A stretch of DNA of 64,000 nucleotides from Ceratodon purpureus (Eukaryota > Streptophyta > Bryopsida > Pseudoditrichales > Ditrichaceae). A program made the translations under genes and the position numbers. Below the pieces are notes generated by a model that had not been told where the DNA came from, did not search any database, and saw nothing but the letters and a program-made list of their open reading frames with translations. Below are positions 45,120 through 56,462 of this stretch, piece after piece. Position 1 is the first letter of the stretch. Each line of letters starts with the position of its first letter. Location of the stretch: contig CM026428.1 of assembly GCA_014871385.1 (NCBI GenBank), positions 15,716,476 to 15,780,475 on the forward strand, given 5' to 3'.

Positions 45120-47076
45120 TAATTTCTTTGCCCAAAGTAGGAGAAAATACTAATGTTCACACTTCAAAAGTAATGCAAAATAGATTCTTTTGTGCAAGTA
45201 GAATCCCACACGCTTGGTGATGAACTGATGATTAGCCATGTTGGTCTACATAAAGTTGATATAAATGTGAACTGATTGGAAATTGTGATGTAGTTGATGA
45301 CATATTAAGAAGTGAGAATCTCACCTTCGTACTTCATCTTGTGTAAAAATAAACTTTTGTTTACTATTGATTGACTTGTTTCTACTTTCAAAAGCACTGA
45401 AGAATCTTTGTGATCAAAGTTCTGTTCTTATCACTTATAAATTGTTGTTTGACTTTATCAACCTTTGCTAACCAGAAGAAAATCAAAATAAGCTTGTGAA
45501 ATTCAAGTTAATGTCAAATTCAAGCTAATTTAGAATTCATGATATGGTGTTTTTATTAACCCTTAGATATCCCTAAAAGTCAAAGTGGACCGGAAAAGGT
45601 TGAAAATTTTATTAGTTCCAGATTTTTTTTCTGGTTATATTTCATTTATATGTTTTTGTTTTCTTGTAAACTATCGTGAAGATATTTAGGATTTTAATTT
45701 TAATTTTTTGGAGCAAGGGTCTATTAACACCTAGTTGGATAAAATTTTGATGTGAGTTCTAAACATGTGAGACACCACGAGCCTCGCCTTGGTGGTTGGG
45801 GCTCATGGCTCCCAAGGACGAGGTCGTACTTTCCATTCCCCATGCGCATGTGGTGCTCACAACCATAGTCCACCTAGTAATGGTGGGGAGTTACTGGACC
45901 TCGTTGCATGGGTACCCCAAAGCCCTTTGGGTAATACCATGTCGGGTATCTCTAAGGCACTACTGACTAGGTAGGAATTAGCGTAGTGTTCACCTTGAGC
46001 GGAGTTAGTAGTACGACCATTGGTGTGATGACTTGCGGCATGCATGGAAGTGTAAATTGGTAGTGTGGTATTTGTGAGGAGTTTGCGGCTAAAGCATAAA
46101 GTGAAATTCTTTGAATGGATGGGGAGTTGAGCATGGCAACAAAGACATACACATGATGATAACTTATTCAATCATATTGAATAGTTCAAAAAGCTTGAAC
46201 TATTGATCTTGAGATCTTCATATGTAACCTTATTTGATTAAAAACAAATAGATACTAAAATAATACAACCCATCCAACATATCTAGTGACTAATGACATC
46301 ATAGTCAAACTTAACTCCTCAACGTCCAAGTCTACCTTTAGCTTAGAAACAAAGTTGTCGGAATTCATCTTGAGATCATACTTATTTTGAAAACCTTAAA
46401 TCGGAAGATGCCTTCACTAAAATGCATGCCACAAATTCATAACATCTTGAATGATCATGCTAATTTTACCACACAACACTAGACTTGATTTGGGATCCAA
46501 CCCAACAAATTTCGTCAGAAACGATTACAGATGTTATGGCTCCTCAAAGTTTCATCTTACCATCCGAAATGTCCAAGTTTGACATTTCGTGCCTTTACGG
46601 GCTAACTGTAGCTTACTGATAGTCACATCTACTCAAGAATGTAATATTCATTCTAAAACTCTTCTTCTATTGCAAAACTCATATATTTAAGAGAGTTTTT
46701 AAAATGTTGAAGAGGATACTATTAGGTGTTATTGGTTAATCGCCAAATATTAGTGAATCCCTTAACCCTTTAGCGCGCTTGCGTCCATATAGTGGACGAC
46801 GGATGATTTCTGCATCCCTTCACCACATCTAGTGACGACGTTTTTCATCCATCCAATTTTGAATTTATTCTTGTGCTAGTTGAATACCATTTGTACGGTA
46901 TGGATCTTCAAAATAAAATAATGTGAATTTCTGAGAAATTACAATAGTGATTTTACTATGTGAACTTTCAATCTTAGTTCAAAAAGTGAGATCTAAACAA
47001 TGATTTCTCATTATAAGTTAGTAGAATCAAATAATGGAAACCATACCATCTCGTAGTGCATGTTATTCCAATTTCT
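45120..47076. other. AT-rich spacer inside segment X, copy 2
   Basis: Same content as 39,054-41,009; no gene is supported. Confidence 0.45.
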
Positions 47077-47081
47077 GTACA

Positions 47082-47536
47082 GGGGGAGAGCACAATAAAG
47101 TGTACCACAAAGTGCAACATGTGATCACTAGGAAGTGAATATGAAGTGTGCTGTTTTTTATTGCTCAAAGCTGATTTTGAGCATTTTGGTGTAGTTTTTG
47201 AGCATTTGAGTCACTTTTTAAGGTGTCACAAGGTATCTTACAGGCATCTCCATAAAAAGAACATCTTCAATTGAAACTTAATTTGACCGCTAGTTCTAAA
47301 TCATGAAAATGAACTTTTCCAAAGTCTTAATTTCTTCATTTGGGGCCCTCTATTGTCTTTAGAGGATGTTTTTTCCAATTTAAAAAACAATGTTCGGTGA
47401 AAATAACCTCACAAAAAGTTTCGTCGAAAACAGCTCCCCAAAAACGTCCCAACGAAACTTTTCGGTTGTACAAACTTCCAAAGGAATTGCTTAGGCCCAT
47501 TTTTGAAACCGCAATTCACAATCGGAGGGTAGTACA
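47082..47536. mobile_element. 455-bp insertion in copy 2, flanked by GTACA
   Basis: Copy 1 reads ATTTCAGTACAATATG at this point, while copy 2 has 455 extra bases bounded by GTACA at 47,077-47,081 and 47,532-47,536. This looks like a 5-bp target duplication. The ends (GGGGGAGAGCACAATAAAG and CACAATCGGAGGGTA) are not inverted repeats and no poly-A tail is present, so the class is unknown. The word TTTTGAGCATTT is repeated inside. One base beside the left GTACA differs (A in copy 1, T in copy 2). Confidence 0.7.
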
Positions 47537-48268
47537 ATATGATTAAACTTTTGTGTGTTAATTTTAGAGTTTAAATTGAATTTCATGAGAAAACCTTACA
47601 AATTTACTTTAAAAATATTAATAATAAATATGATGAATCCAACCGTACAAATGTTATCTCCACATTATTATTTACAACTTTGTTTTGTACATCAACACCA
47701 ATTTTATTCTTCATCAACCATTTTATAACAAGTCTTTGAAAACAATGTTGAATTGGGACGTTAAAGGGTTAAGACCATGATTGAGTTCTTTTAGTTCAAA
47801 AATATTAGAGTAGTGCGTTCAAATAAAGTTGTCATGATTGTAAATGAGAATAAATTGTCTAGACTCCAACCGAGAGTTTCTGTAAGACTGATTGTAAATG
47901 GGTAATACCTATTGAAAAAACATATGAGCAATCAATATTCATTGGCTTCTAACATTACGTGATATTACATCGTACATTCTTATATTACTAGTGCGATCAT
48001 TCTCAGTTCTTATATCACCAGCCCGATCATTTTCAGTTCATCATACTTTGTTATTTTTCACAGCAAGCTTTACACAGGCACCTCAGTCGTTGTTTCATTC
48101 CTCGGTGATCACACCCGTCGATCCACCTTCGATCGAACTTATCTCAGGATCGCACATTCATTGCGGCATTTCTAATTATTGTTTTTTGCGAGCGGCCACT
48201 ACGTTGTTTGTTGCAGATTGAGTGAGATAAACTCACCAACAGCTAGTAAGCGATTCGATTACTTGATC

Positions 48269-48592
48269 ATGGCTGCGAATTGCGGAGAATGTTCGAGGGC
48301 TGCATCGGAGGACCTAACGTCAGTGCAGAAAGCTGTACAGGAGCAGCTGATTGATGTCAAGCATAAAATCATCTTCCTCTCTGGAAAAGGAGGTGTGGGC
48401 CGTAGCACTCTAAGTGCGCACTTGTCCATTATGTTGGCCGATCTTGGGAAACAAGTTGCCCTCCTCGACATGAACCTCTGCAATCCTAGCATTCCTCACA
48501 TTCTCGGACTAACCTCATATTCATTAAAATGGCCACTTCACGTTATATGGAGTGTCACACTATTTTGCTACAAAAATAAATGTAATCCTTAG
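48269..48592 (+). pseudogene. Truncated Nbp35-like gene copy
   Basis: The first 80 codons are the same as in the intact gene at 41,748, up to HILGL. After base 48,510 unrelated AT-rich DNA follows and the frame stops after 26 more codons. The P-loop region is present but the remaining ATPase, including the Walker B part, is missing. The promoter is intact, so it may still be transcribed. Confidence 0.9.
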
Positions 48593-51500
48593 TGGGGGTC
48601 ACTAATAGTGTGGAAATGGAAATTAGTGATATAAATGGTGCTGCCATGGTGGATTAATGAGAGAAGTGATGAAAAATGAAAAATTGAAAAATTGGAAAAT
48701 ATTGGAAAAGAGAAGACGTCACAATAAAAGAAATAATACAATTTAAAAAGAAATGAGCATAAAATAAAAGAAAAGGAACACAAGAAAGAAAAGCAATTAA
48801 AGTAAAAGAAAAGTAAATATATTAAAAGAAAAGGTAAATAAGAAAGAGAATCAATTAAAATAAAAGAAAAGTAAATATATTAAAAGAAAAGGTAGTGACA
48901 GTAAAAGAAAAGTAATTTAAAGTATAAAGAAAAAGTATTTTATTCAAAGAAAAGTATTTTATGTATAAAGAAAAATATTGAAAGAAAAAGAAAGATAAGA
49001 AAGCAATGAGCTTATAGAAAAGAAAGTTTATAGTGAGCCTGTAGAGAAGAGAATTTTTAGTGAGAGATGAAGAAGACCATGTCAAAGGATAACATCATTC
49101 AAAATATAGTAGGCAAGAATGGAATAGTGTACAATTGGTGTGAAAGAGAAAATGGAGGTTGCATTTTGATTCAGATAATAAATAGTAAAGAACCTAAAGT
49201 AGAAGCGGAACTAAACATACAATAACAAAAGTGGATGACATACTAATATATTGAAAGTATCTACAACCTTTGCAATGTTTACGGACTTTAGTTCGTATAT
49301 GACTTTGAACCTATTGTAGGAATTAGAGAATCACAATCACACTTTGTAGCATTCCAAGTTGAATTCAAGAGATTTGTTGATTTTACTTTCTCCTTATTAC
49401 TATAGGGAGTAAAATTTTGACAGTTGTCTTATAGTTGCTACAACTCTTTATGCAAAAGATCCTGCTTTTATAGTGTAGTAAATTGCATATGAGTTTTGAG
49501 ACTACCATTTAGTACTTTTGATGAAATTTTCACGTTAGAACAAAGAAAACACGTGAACAACATTCTTAATACTCTACCATCATAACATGATGGATATACG
49601 ACGGCTTCAAAATTAAAACATTATATTCAATCATGTATTAATATCAATAGTTTGGAATAAACACATGATAGCTAGGAGTGAGGTACAAAAACATAGTCTT
49701 TGTCTAAGTGATGGGACGTGAAGATCCGTGCCTAAATTATGCTATTTGTGTACAAAAATTTACTCAATACTATTGTTTCTAGAATCTATAGACTAAATAC
49801 TATATTGCAATGGAAAAGAATTATTGTTGTATCTTTATATTGTAGAGAAAATCTTCATTCCTATAACCCATCCATTAAACTAAGGTGTTTCCATATAAAC
49901 CTATTGTGTACACACTAATATAGTGAAAATCTAAAGAAGACTCCAGGCTCTAGAACTCAATGATTTGGCGGGTATTTTCTTCTCCATATTAAATTTGTAT
50001 TGACGAGGGATATAAGAATCAACCCTTTTGGTGGTCTCCAATAAACAATAATGCTATCAAGTAAACGTTGCCTCTGTAAACTGGAGGCAACAGTAAAGGA
50101 GACGAGTGGAACCAAAAGCAATAGCATTGTGATAGTGCCAATGTCTCCAATCTTGTTCTCACAATCAATTGATATAGATGAACTAATTGGAAGCTTTTGA
50201 GAACATTGACATAATTGCTTCTATGTTTATGCCTTATTTCCTTAGTAACTTCTTTTTAATCCTCCATGGCAAATAGTTCTACTACAATATAAACTTTGTA
50301 GATACATTATAACTTTATGTGAAGGAAAGCTCTGAAATTTGGTGATTGAAGTTAAATGAAACAAACTCAAGTTCAAAATCTGACAAATTTTATTGTTGAA
50401 CTATCTATTCACAGTCTAACCCTCTTTTACATGTACAACAACATAAGCACCCATCATAACAACTTAGTAGTCAAGCATATAACAAAACTTAACATCCCCA
50501 TAAATTGGATTTACAATCACCTAGCACAAAATTACTAGGAATTAGAAATGACATATATATTAGGCACCACATTTATTATAGCAAAAAATTACAATTCATA
50601 AATGACTCCCATGGACTAAAGGTTTTGTCCAAATAAATTTAAGGCAATGGTTGATTGAGAACTTCATTAAGTAAAGTCATTGAAGTTTACAGTTTGATAG
50701 TAGAGAAATAAAGATTGCATTAAGTCCAAGTTTATTTATAGTTTTATGAAGATAATGATCCGTACAATACAACAATGATATGAAACATGTACAAAACAAA
50801 ATCAAGACACTATCCTGTCAATTTCATAGTTATTACAACATCTAATTTGATAGGTCTAAGTAACTTTCAGCCTAATCATCTTCAATTATATTTTCATAAT
50901 ATATAAAATGATTCATTTTTCATGTAGTACTATGAAGATGCTCATAACTACTTGGAGTGCGTAAAGGTTCATTAATATAATTCGTCAAAGATTTCATGAA
51001 ATTATGATCTCCAACAAATGAATCAAAGGAGTGGTTTTGTAGAAGACTTACCTATTCAATAACATCTTCTTCACTTTCACTCTATGAGTGATATTGAGCA
51101 CTTCAAACTCTGGAGACTATACTTCATCCCTACCAATTGAACAACTTGGAGATTCAAGCAAGTTTAAAAAGCTCATGTTTTACAGAAAGATGAACCTAGT
51201 GCTCTAGTAAACCAAAATTTGCAACGCAATGAATTAAATTTTACCCGAATCATGTTGACCAGAAACAGAAGAGGAAATTCTCCAACCAGTCCAACTTTAC
51301 TCAAAATTCAACAAATGACGAACTTAAGCTTGTAGGCTATAAAGTTGTGAGCTAGAGTTCTTAGTGTGCTTGTTGCAAATAAGTACAATGTGTTGGAGAC
51401 ATAAGAAAATCCCAATTGAAGATTATATCTCACAGCTTGAAGGAAGGTAAGATTGTTGAATAGAGCCCAAGTAAGAAGAAGACAAAAGTCAATATTGTGA

Positions 51501-51600
51501 TCAAATCCGCCGGCTAATAAACAAAAATGCAACAAACTGAAGTTTGTATCTAGTGCACTACATCTAGTAATCAACTTGCACTTATAACCAATTAAGAACT
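48593..51600. other. AT-rich intergenic region
   Basis: No gene is supported. From 48,640 to 49,060 the plus strand is almost pure A and G with repeats of the form AAAAGAAAAGTAAATA (a purine tract), giving long but meaningless Phe/Leu-rich minus-strand frames. The rest is plain AT-rich DNA. Confidence 0.5.
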
Positions 51601-51703
51601 TGAACACAAGTTCGTTTGCTGCTTACAATAGCAAGTTCGTATCTTGAACTTGTGCTCACACACTCTAGGATTTGGAGTTAAGTTCTTAGCCTGCTCACAA
51701 CAC

Positions 51704-51766
51704 TAAGCAACAACCTTGTGCACGTAAGCAACAACCTTGTGCACGTAAGCAACAACCTTGTGCACA
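51704..51766. repeat. 21-bp tandem repeat, three copies
   Basis: The unit TAAGCAACAACCTTGTGCAC plus G repeats three times with at most one or two changes. Confidence 0.85.
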
Positions 51767-51975
51767 TAACCAATTAGGAATCAAACTCAAGTTGGCATCC
51801 TACTCTCTACAGTAAATAACAAACTAACACTTGTAACTTGTAAGATTCGAAAAAAAGTTCGTATCCTACTCACTACAACAAGTAACAAACTTGCACTTGT
51901 AACCTGAGTTAAATAACTTGCATGATTCGAACTTGAGTACTTGAGTTAATTAACTTGCAAGTTGAGCTCGTCTGC

Positions 51976-52729
51976 TTAATAAACTAGCACCGGGAAGTGA
52001 TGCGGATCAGCCCTTGTAGTCCATATCACCCGCCTCATCAAAAGTTTGTCCTCTTCAACTTTGCCTTCCTTAAGCGTTTTCTCTTCGGCTCTTATAACCT
52101 CCACACTGCACAAACCCGAATCATTATTAGTACTCATTTCAGGAGAGAGATTTGCAATACAAATCTTGTGCCAACTTATTTCATAACACACGTAAATATT
52201 TTGTCAACAAAAATACAGTGAATCGTCTGAAGTACACCTTGACAATTGTACCTAGCAATAACAATGCCCTCCAAGGCGATATTCATTTGTTCCTGGATAC
52301 ACAAGTCGGCTGTTGTTCCAAACGCTTTATCACCATCATTATACATCAACTGCAACAACAGCACATGGAAACATCCCTCACTAAATGTTGCTTCTTCATT
52401 GCTTACAGATCCAAACCCCAATTTAGCAATGATTGCTAAAACAAAATATAAAATAGCCAATGCTTTTCCAAGGAAGCAGCACCTTTGCGTCAAAGAATAA
52501 CTCACCAGCACGTACATACAAACTAGAGAAATAAGTCCAAAAATTACAAGCCTAGGACGTCATAAGGCTTTCTAGTTTGATCCCAAGACTTGCGATTCTT
52601 AACAAAACAAATGAAGCGACAACCGCTACTAACCTTCAACTTCTCTCTTCCAAGCTGGGAGAACCCGCTAGAAAGCACTCGACTGTTCCTTAACGGAGCT
52701 ACTCCCTACATCTCACCATTTATAATAAC
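51976..52729 (-). pseudogene. RNJ: 3' end of an RNase J gene with an in-frame stop
   Basis: Plant RNase J is a plastid metallo-beta-lactamase/beta-CASP ribonuclease. Three exons on the minus strand join in phase: 52,634-52,729, 52,252-52,349 and 51,976-52,105 (stop TAA). They give GVAPLRNSRVLSSGFSQLGR, then LMYNDGDKAFGTTADLC and ALEGIVIASVEV, matching the region after the beta-CASP domain in land-plant RNase J. Codon 8 of the first exon (52,706-52,708) is TAG where the family has Leu (GEM-stop-GV). The last exon ends in ADPHHFPVLVY and a stop, not the longer plant tail with its GT-1-like domain. I found no catalytic-domain exons to the right. Splice sites are still good, so decay is recent or the stop is a local mutation. 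Confidence 0.8.
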
Positions 52730-52759
52730 CTGAACAATCATTCACAACAAAATAAAGAT

Positions 52760-55068
52760 TTTAGAAGTTTATGTGCAAGTCAAATCTCAACGTAACATGA
52801 TAATTAATTAATACCCTAGGCTACACGAAACAAATACACCACAAGTACAACTCCCTGGAGTATCCAGCATCGAAAGCAGTAAAACTAAACAAGAGCGATA
52901 GCATAATCAACAACTGATGAGTAATGACATGCTGCTGGTATTGCTGCTGGTGTTGCCGATGACACGGCCTGCGCTCCAGACGAACTTACAGGCTAGGTAC
53001 TTCTATTGCTGCAAGTGGTTTCACAAGCACTACCAGAAACCACGTCCTTGGACACTGCCATGGAACGCTTCATCACTGCTTGTTTTATTTGATTTGCAAT
53101 CCTGACTGATGTGGCATTTCATGCCTGACTGAATCATTTCACATCTCGTTGGATTTTGTTTAGGAGTTACTAACGAGAGTGTGGAACCTCTGCCTCACAT
53201 CCCAACTTTTAACAAGTCTACTTATTACCCCTCAAGGTCGTTCTTTCGCAGTGTGAGGAAGGACTTACGAACTCCAGTTCGTAAGTTGCGCTTGTAAGAT
53301 TAGCATTCAGACCTACTGGGTACAAACCAACTTCTCTGTCACTTACTGAGTGGAGTTCTCTAATTAGAAACACTTGCTGAGTGGAGTTCTCTAAGTGGAA
53401 ACACTTACTGAGTGGAGTTCTCTAACTGGAAAGACAGTCTCTGTCAGTCTCCGACCCTGGGTATTAAGTCAGGGGCTCCGTGCCCTCTAATTACAAACCT
53501 CATTCTTTCACAATTCCATGTATGCCAATTTCTTCAATGAGCAGATTATTTGTATGAAGAATTAGAACCGATCCTCAATTAGCAGATTATTTGTAGTTGG
53601 ACCTTCGCATGCTGTTCAAAATCAGGTGACATACGTCACTCTGCATCAACTAGGAACTTGATCTTGTGTATGAATATTTTCACATAAATGAAATACTCAG
53701 ATGATCCACTCCTAGTGATGCTTTTGAAATACTCTCAAGTGCCTTCGTAAGCTTTTTGACACTTCAAATAAATTTTGAGTTCTGATTTTAGTGTTTTCAT
53801 AGCTGAAAATAATGCATGGCTAACACACAAAACAAAAAAAAGTTGAGCTTGCAATTTCAACACCAAGTAAATTGAAAGTAGGATCTTGGCATGGTTTCCC
53901 GCTTAAAGGTGGTGGTGAATTAAGTGAAAGTTTCATGTGCTCCCTCGTGACGATCCATCGAATAAACTTATAACTTGCTCACCCTGCCCAAATCAGATTC
54001 TCATCATCACTGTAAGATCAATAATGTTCCTATGGAAGGGAAAGGTATGAAGCAACCAATAGATCTGGTGACCAAGACTCAGAACATAACGTTTGTGCAA
54101 AATACACAAAGCCTAACGATGAAGTAATTAAGAGGCCTGCAAGAGTTCCGGCCTTGCAATGGCCGGAAAAACCAATACCAATAGACTTTGAGATAGAGAT
54201 GAACCTTAAGCGTGCTCCTTGCCTCTGTGAAGAGGTTATCTCCCTATGATCACCGAGAGACACCTCCTTTCATATCAATTAAAGAAGGGAGCGCCAAGAA
54301 AAAGCTGGTGGAAACGGCTTCAACGACGGAACCAAGTTTTATTTTGAATGCAATTGATACCTGTGTGGAGCCACCTCACCGAAGCTTGAACTGTGATGGT
54401 TCATCGTATATGTTTTAAAGTAGTACCTGAACTGAAGAACAAAGATTAGAAGAACGTGTGTCAAGGTTAGGACATCAATCAAATGATTAGAAGGATTGAG
54501 CTGCAAACATTGCATTAGTATGCTAAGAAATATTCTCTCAGTCCACCTAACAAGCTTCAAATCTGTACTTAAGTTCTGTTACTAGAGCCTAATCTTGAAA
54601 TTCGTGGGTTGGGGTTTGTGTACTTCTATACGTTTCCAATGGCTAATGAGGCAGCCGAGGTTTAGTACTTTCAGAGCGTTGTTTGCATAGAGCACCTCAC
54701 ATTGGAGTTACAATGTTGGAGCTGCAATGTGTGAACTATTCGCGACTTCAGAGTTCAAAACACTGATATGATGATTGGTGTCTTCAAAACCTGGAAACGC
54801 CGTCAATGAAGTCTGGATCGACTCCACTAATTTGTAGGGAATTTTCTCAAACATTACTAATGTTTGAGGAGTTCTTTTCAAATATCCTAGCTACGTGCAG
54901 CTCTGGACTGCGTCACTGCAGCACCATTCTCCCACTAAAAACTCGCACCATGATCCTGTTGCCATATGGTGAACAAATGGCCTTGAATATCCTGTCAAAT
55001 GAATGATTGTGGAATAGATAAGTAATTATCAATTCCATGAACTGTGGAATTGTGATATGCTGAGATCC
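52760..55068. other. Region with minisatellites and no supported gene
   Basis: If the RNase J gene were whole, its catalytic exons would be expected here on the minus strand, but I could not find them. Short frames at 54,030-54,560 on the minus strand are inconclusive. A frame at about 54,842-55,000 on the minus strand (reading IFKAICSPYGNRIMVRVFSG) has some coding character. Confidence 0.35.
53341..53433. repeat. 31-bp tandem repeat, three copies
   Basis: Units start ACTTACTGAGTGGAGTTCTC at 53,341 and 53,403, with a one-base variant at 53,372. Spacers are absent, so it is a plain minisatellite. Confidence 0.85.
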
Positions 55069-55252
55069 TGACCTCCAAAGGATTCATCTAAATCAACCTC
55101 GGAGATTTGTAAGAATTCCTGACCTGCAAGTTCATTGTCCGTCGGAAGTAGCAGCACCTGTCTATGCAGTTCTGGTACGACACATAGCTGTAACTTCTGA
55201 AGGACATCACGAGCCTCACGCAGACGGACAAGTGTCTCCTTGTTGACAATAT
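55069..55252 (-). CDS. Candidate exon of an unidentified gene
   Basis: Between a CTAG acceptor and a GTCAGG donor lies a 61-codon frame containing KETLVRLREARDVLQKLQL, ELHRQVLLLPTDNEL and FLQISEVDLDESFGG. Its balanced codons and amphipathic pattern suggest real coding sequence. I cannot name it or place it with certainty in the RNase J or ICln genes on either side. Confidence 0.35.
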
Positions 55253-55331
55253 CCTAGTTTCTGAGCCCTTCGATATACCAGGCTCAGTTAGAAGCAAGGA
55301 TGTCTTCAATCCCGTTTATCCATCTCATGGG

Positions 55332-55526
55332 GAAGATTGTCGCTGCAGCTTACAGACTTAAGTTCGTAACTGGGAAGGAAATTAACGGTGGAAAGAGAAG
55401 ATTGTTGCTGCAGCTTACGAACTTAAGTTCGTAACTGGGAAGGAAATTAACGGTGGAAAGAGAAGACTGTCGCTGCAGCTTACAAACTTAAGTTCGTAAC
55501 TGGGAAGGAAATTAACGGTTGAATAA
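55332..55526. repeat. 65-bp tandem repeat, three copies
   Basis: Units start GAAGATTGTCGCTGCAGCTT at 55,332 and recur at 55,397 and 55,462. Each includes ACTTAAGTTCGTAACTGGGA and ATTAACGGT. Copy 2 contains the palindrome ACGAACTTAAGTTCGT. Confidence 0.9.
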
Positions 55527-55607
55527 AGAAAATATATAATTTTTGCCACATGTAACTTTGCCACGTGTAATTTTGCCATGGTGAAGAAAAGAGCAGCCCA
55601 CCTCTTC

Positions 55608-55748
55608 ATGCCCATCACCATGCCCATCGCGTGCCTACCATGCCCATTGCCGTGCCCGCCATGCCCATCGCCGTGCCCGCCATGCCCATCGCCGTGCCCG
55701 CCATGCCCATCGCCGTGCCCGCCATGCCCATCACCGTGCCCGCCATGC
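55608..55748. repeat. 21-bp minisatellite, about six copies
   Basis: The unit CATGCCCATCGCCGTGCCCG plus C repeats with few changes. Because 21 is a multiple of 3, all frames stay open and give strings such as GHGDGHGG or PCPPCPS. I do not consider these a protein. Confidence 0.9.
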
Positions 55749-56462
55749 ATCACCACCTAAAGAACACTTCAACGTCTACTTAGCAGAATCAAAAGTAAAG
55801 AAAATTCAGACAAAAAATCAGTGAAGAGAATTCATCAAACATACCATCAACACTGCACCGTAACCAGCAACCCTAACCTGCATCTCACAACAAAAGAAAC
55901 CTGAAACTAACCACGCCTCACCCAGCTGCCGAATTACGCAGAATTGGCCGGAACTAAACCTAGAAGAAACTGACTCCCATCAGCACGGCAATTGACGTAG
56001 TGTTCAGGACCAAATAGGTCGTTGAAAACCAGAAGCCGTTCAAGGCCAGACCAAGACGGTACACTAACAGAACCCTATCGACATGTCCTTACAGACTTGC
56101 ATATTTAGAGGATGGAAACTCCCGCACAAAAACACATCCAAATTCCATCAACCACCTGAGGATTCTTTAGAAGCTGATAAAATGCGAGTTGTGCACATTT
56201 GTGCGTAAGAAGCAATCTATTTAAGAAGCTTCTACCAGTCCATTGGCACAGCAGTACCATATTCACAACTACATAGAAATCTCTATCGAAATTGAATGAA
56301 ACCCTTAGAATACTAAACCCTCAAGCCTGGCTGCTGTGAAAACGTCTAAAGACATAACCAAAGCTCAAGAAGCCAAGAGCCCAATCGCGAGGCCATTCCT
56401 TACACTATCACCTACACTCAGATGCACATTCACCAGAAAAAGCATAAACAGCACGAAGTGAA

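Larger units (their letters stand above)
44763..48510. repeat. Duplicated segment X, copy 2 (3,748 bp including a 455-bp insertion)
   Basis: Direct copy of 38,697-41,989. The left limit lies inside codon 75 of the RING gene and the right limit after codon 80 of the Nbp35-like gene. The single-copy DNA between the two segments (41,990-44,762) completes a 6,066-bp unit. Confidence 0.95.

Noticed and set aside
38697-48510. The two X segments as LTRs of a retrotransposon
   Set aside because: They lack TG...CA ends, primer-binding site and polypurine tract, and the unique middle encodes no gag-pol. Two cellular-type genes run across the segment borders.
53341-53433. Short repeats as a CRISPR array
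   Set aside because: Units are contiguous with no unique spacers, and the genome is a plant nucleus.
55069-55252. Exon as part of RNase J or ICln
   Set aside because: Its sequence matches no segment of either family that I know, and no consistent splice phase to their exons was found.
55415-55756. 113-codon Gly-His-Asp repeat protein on the minus strand
   Set aside because: It is produced by a 21-bp minisatellite; the remaining part runs through a 65-bp DNA repeat and has no protein-like conservation.
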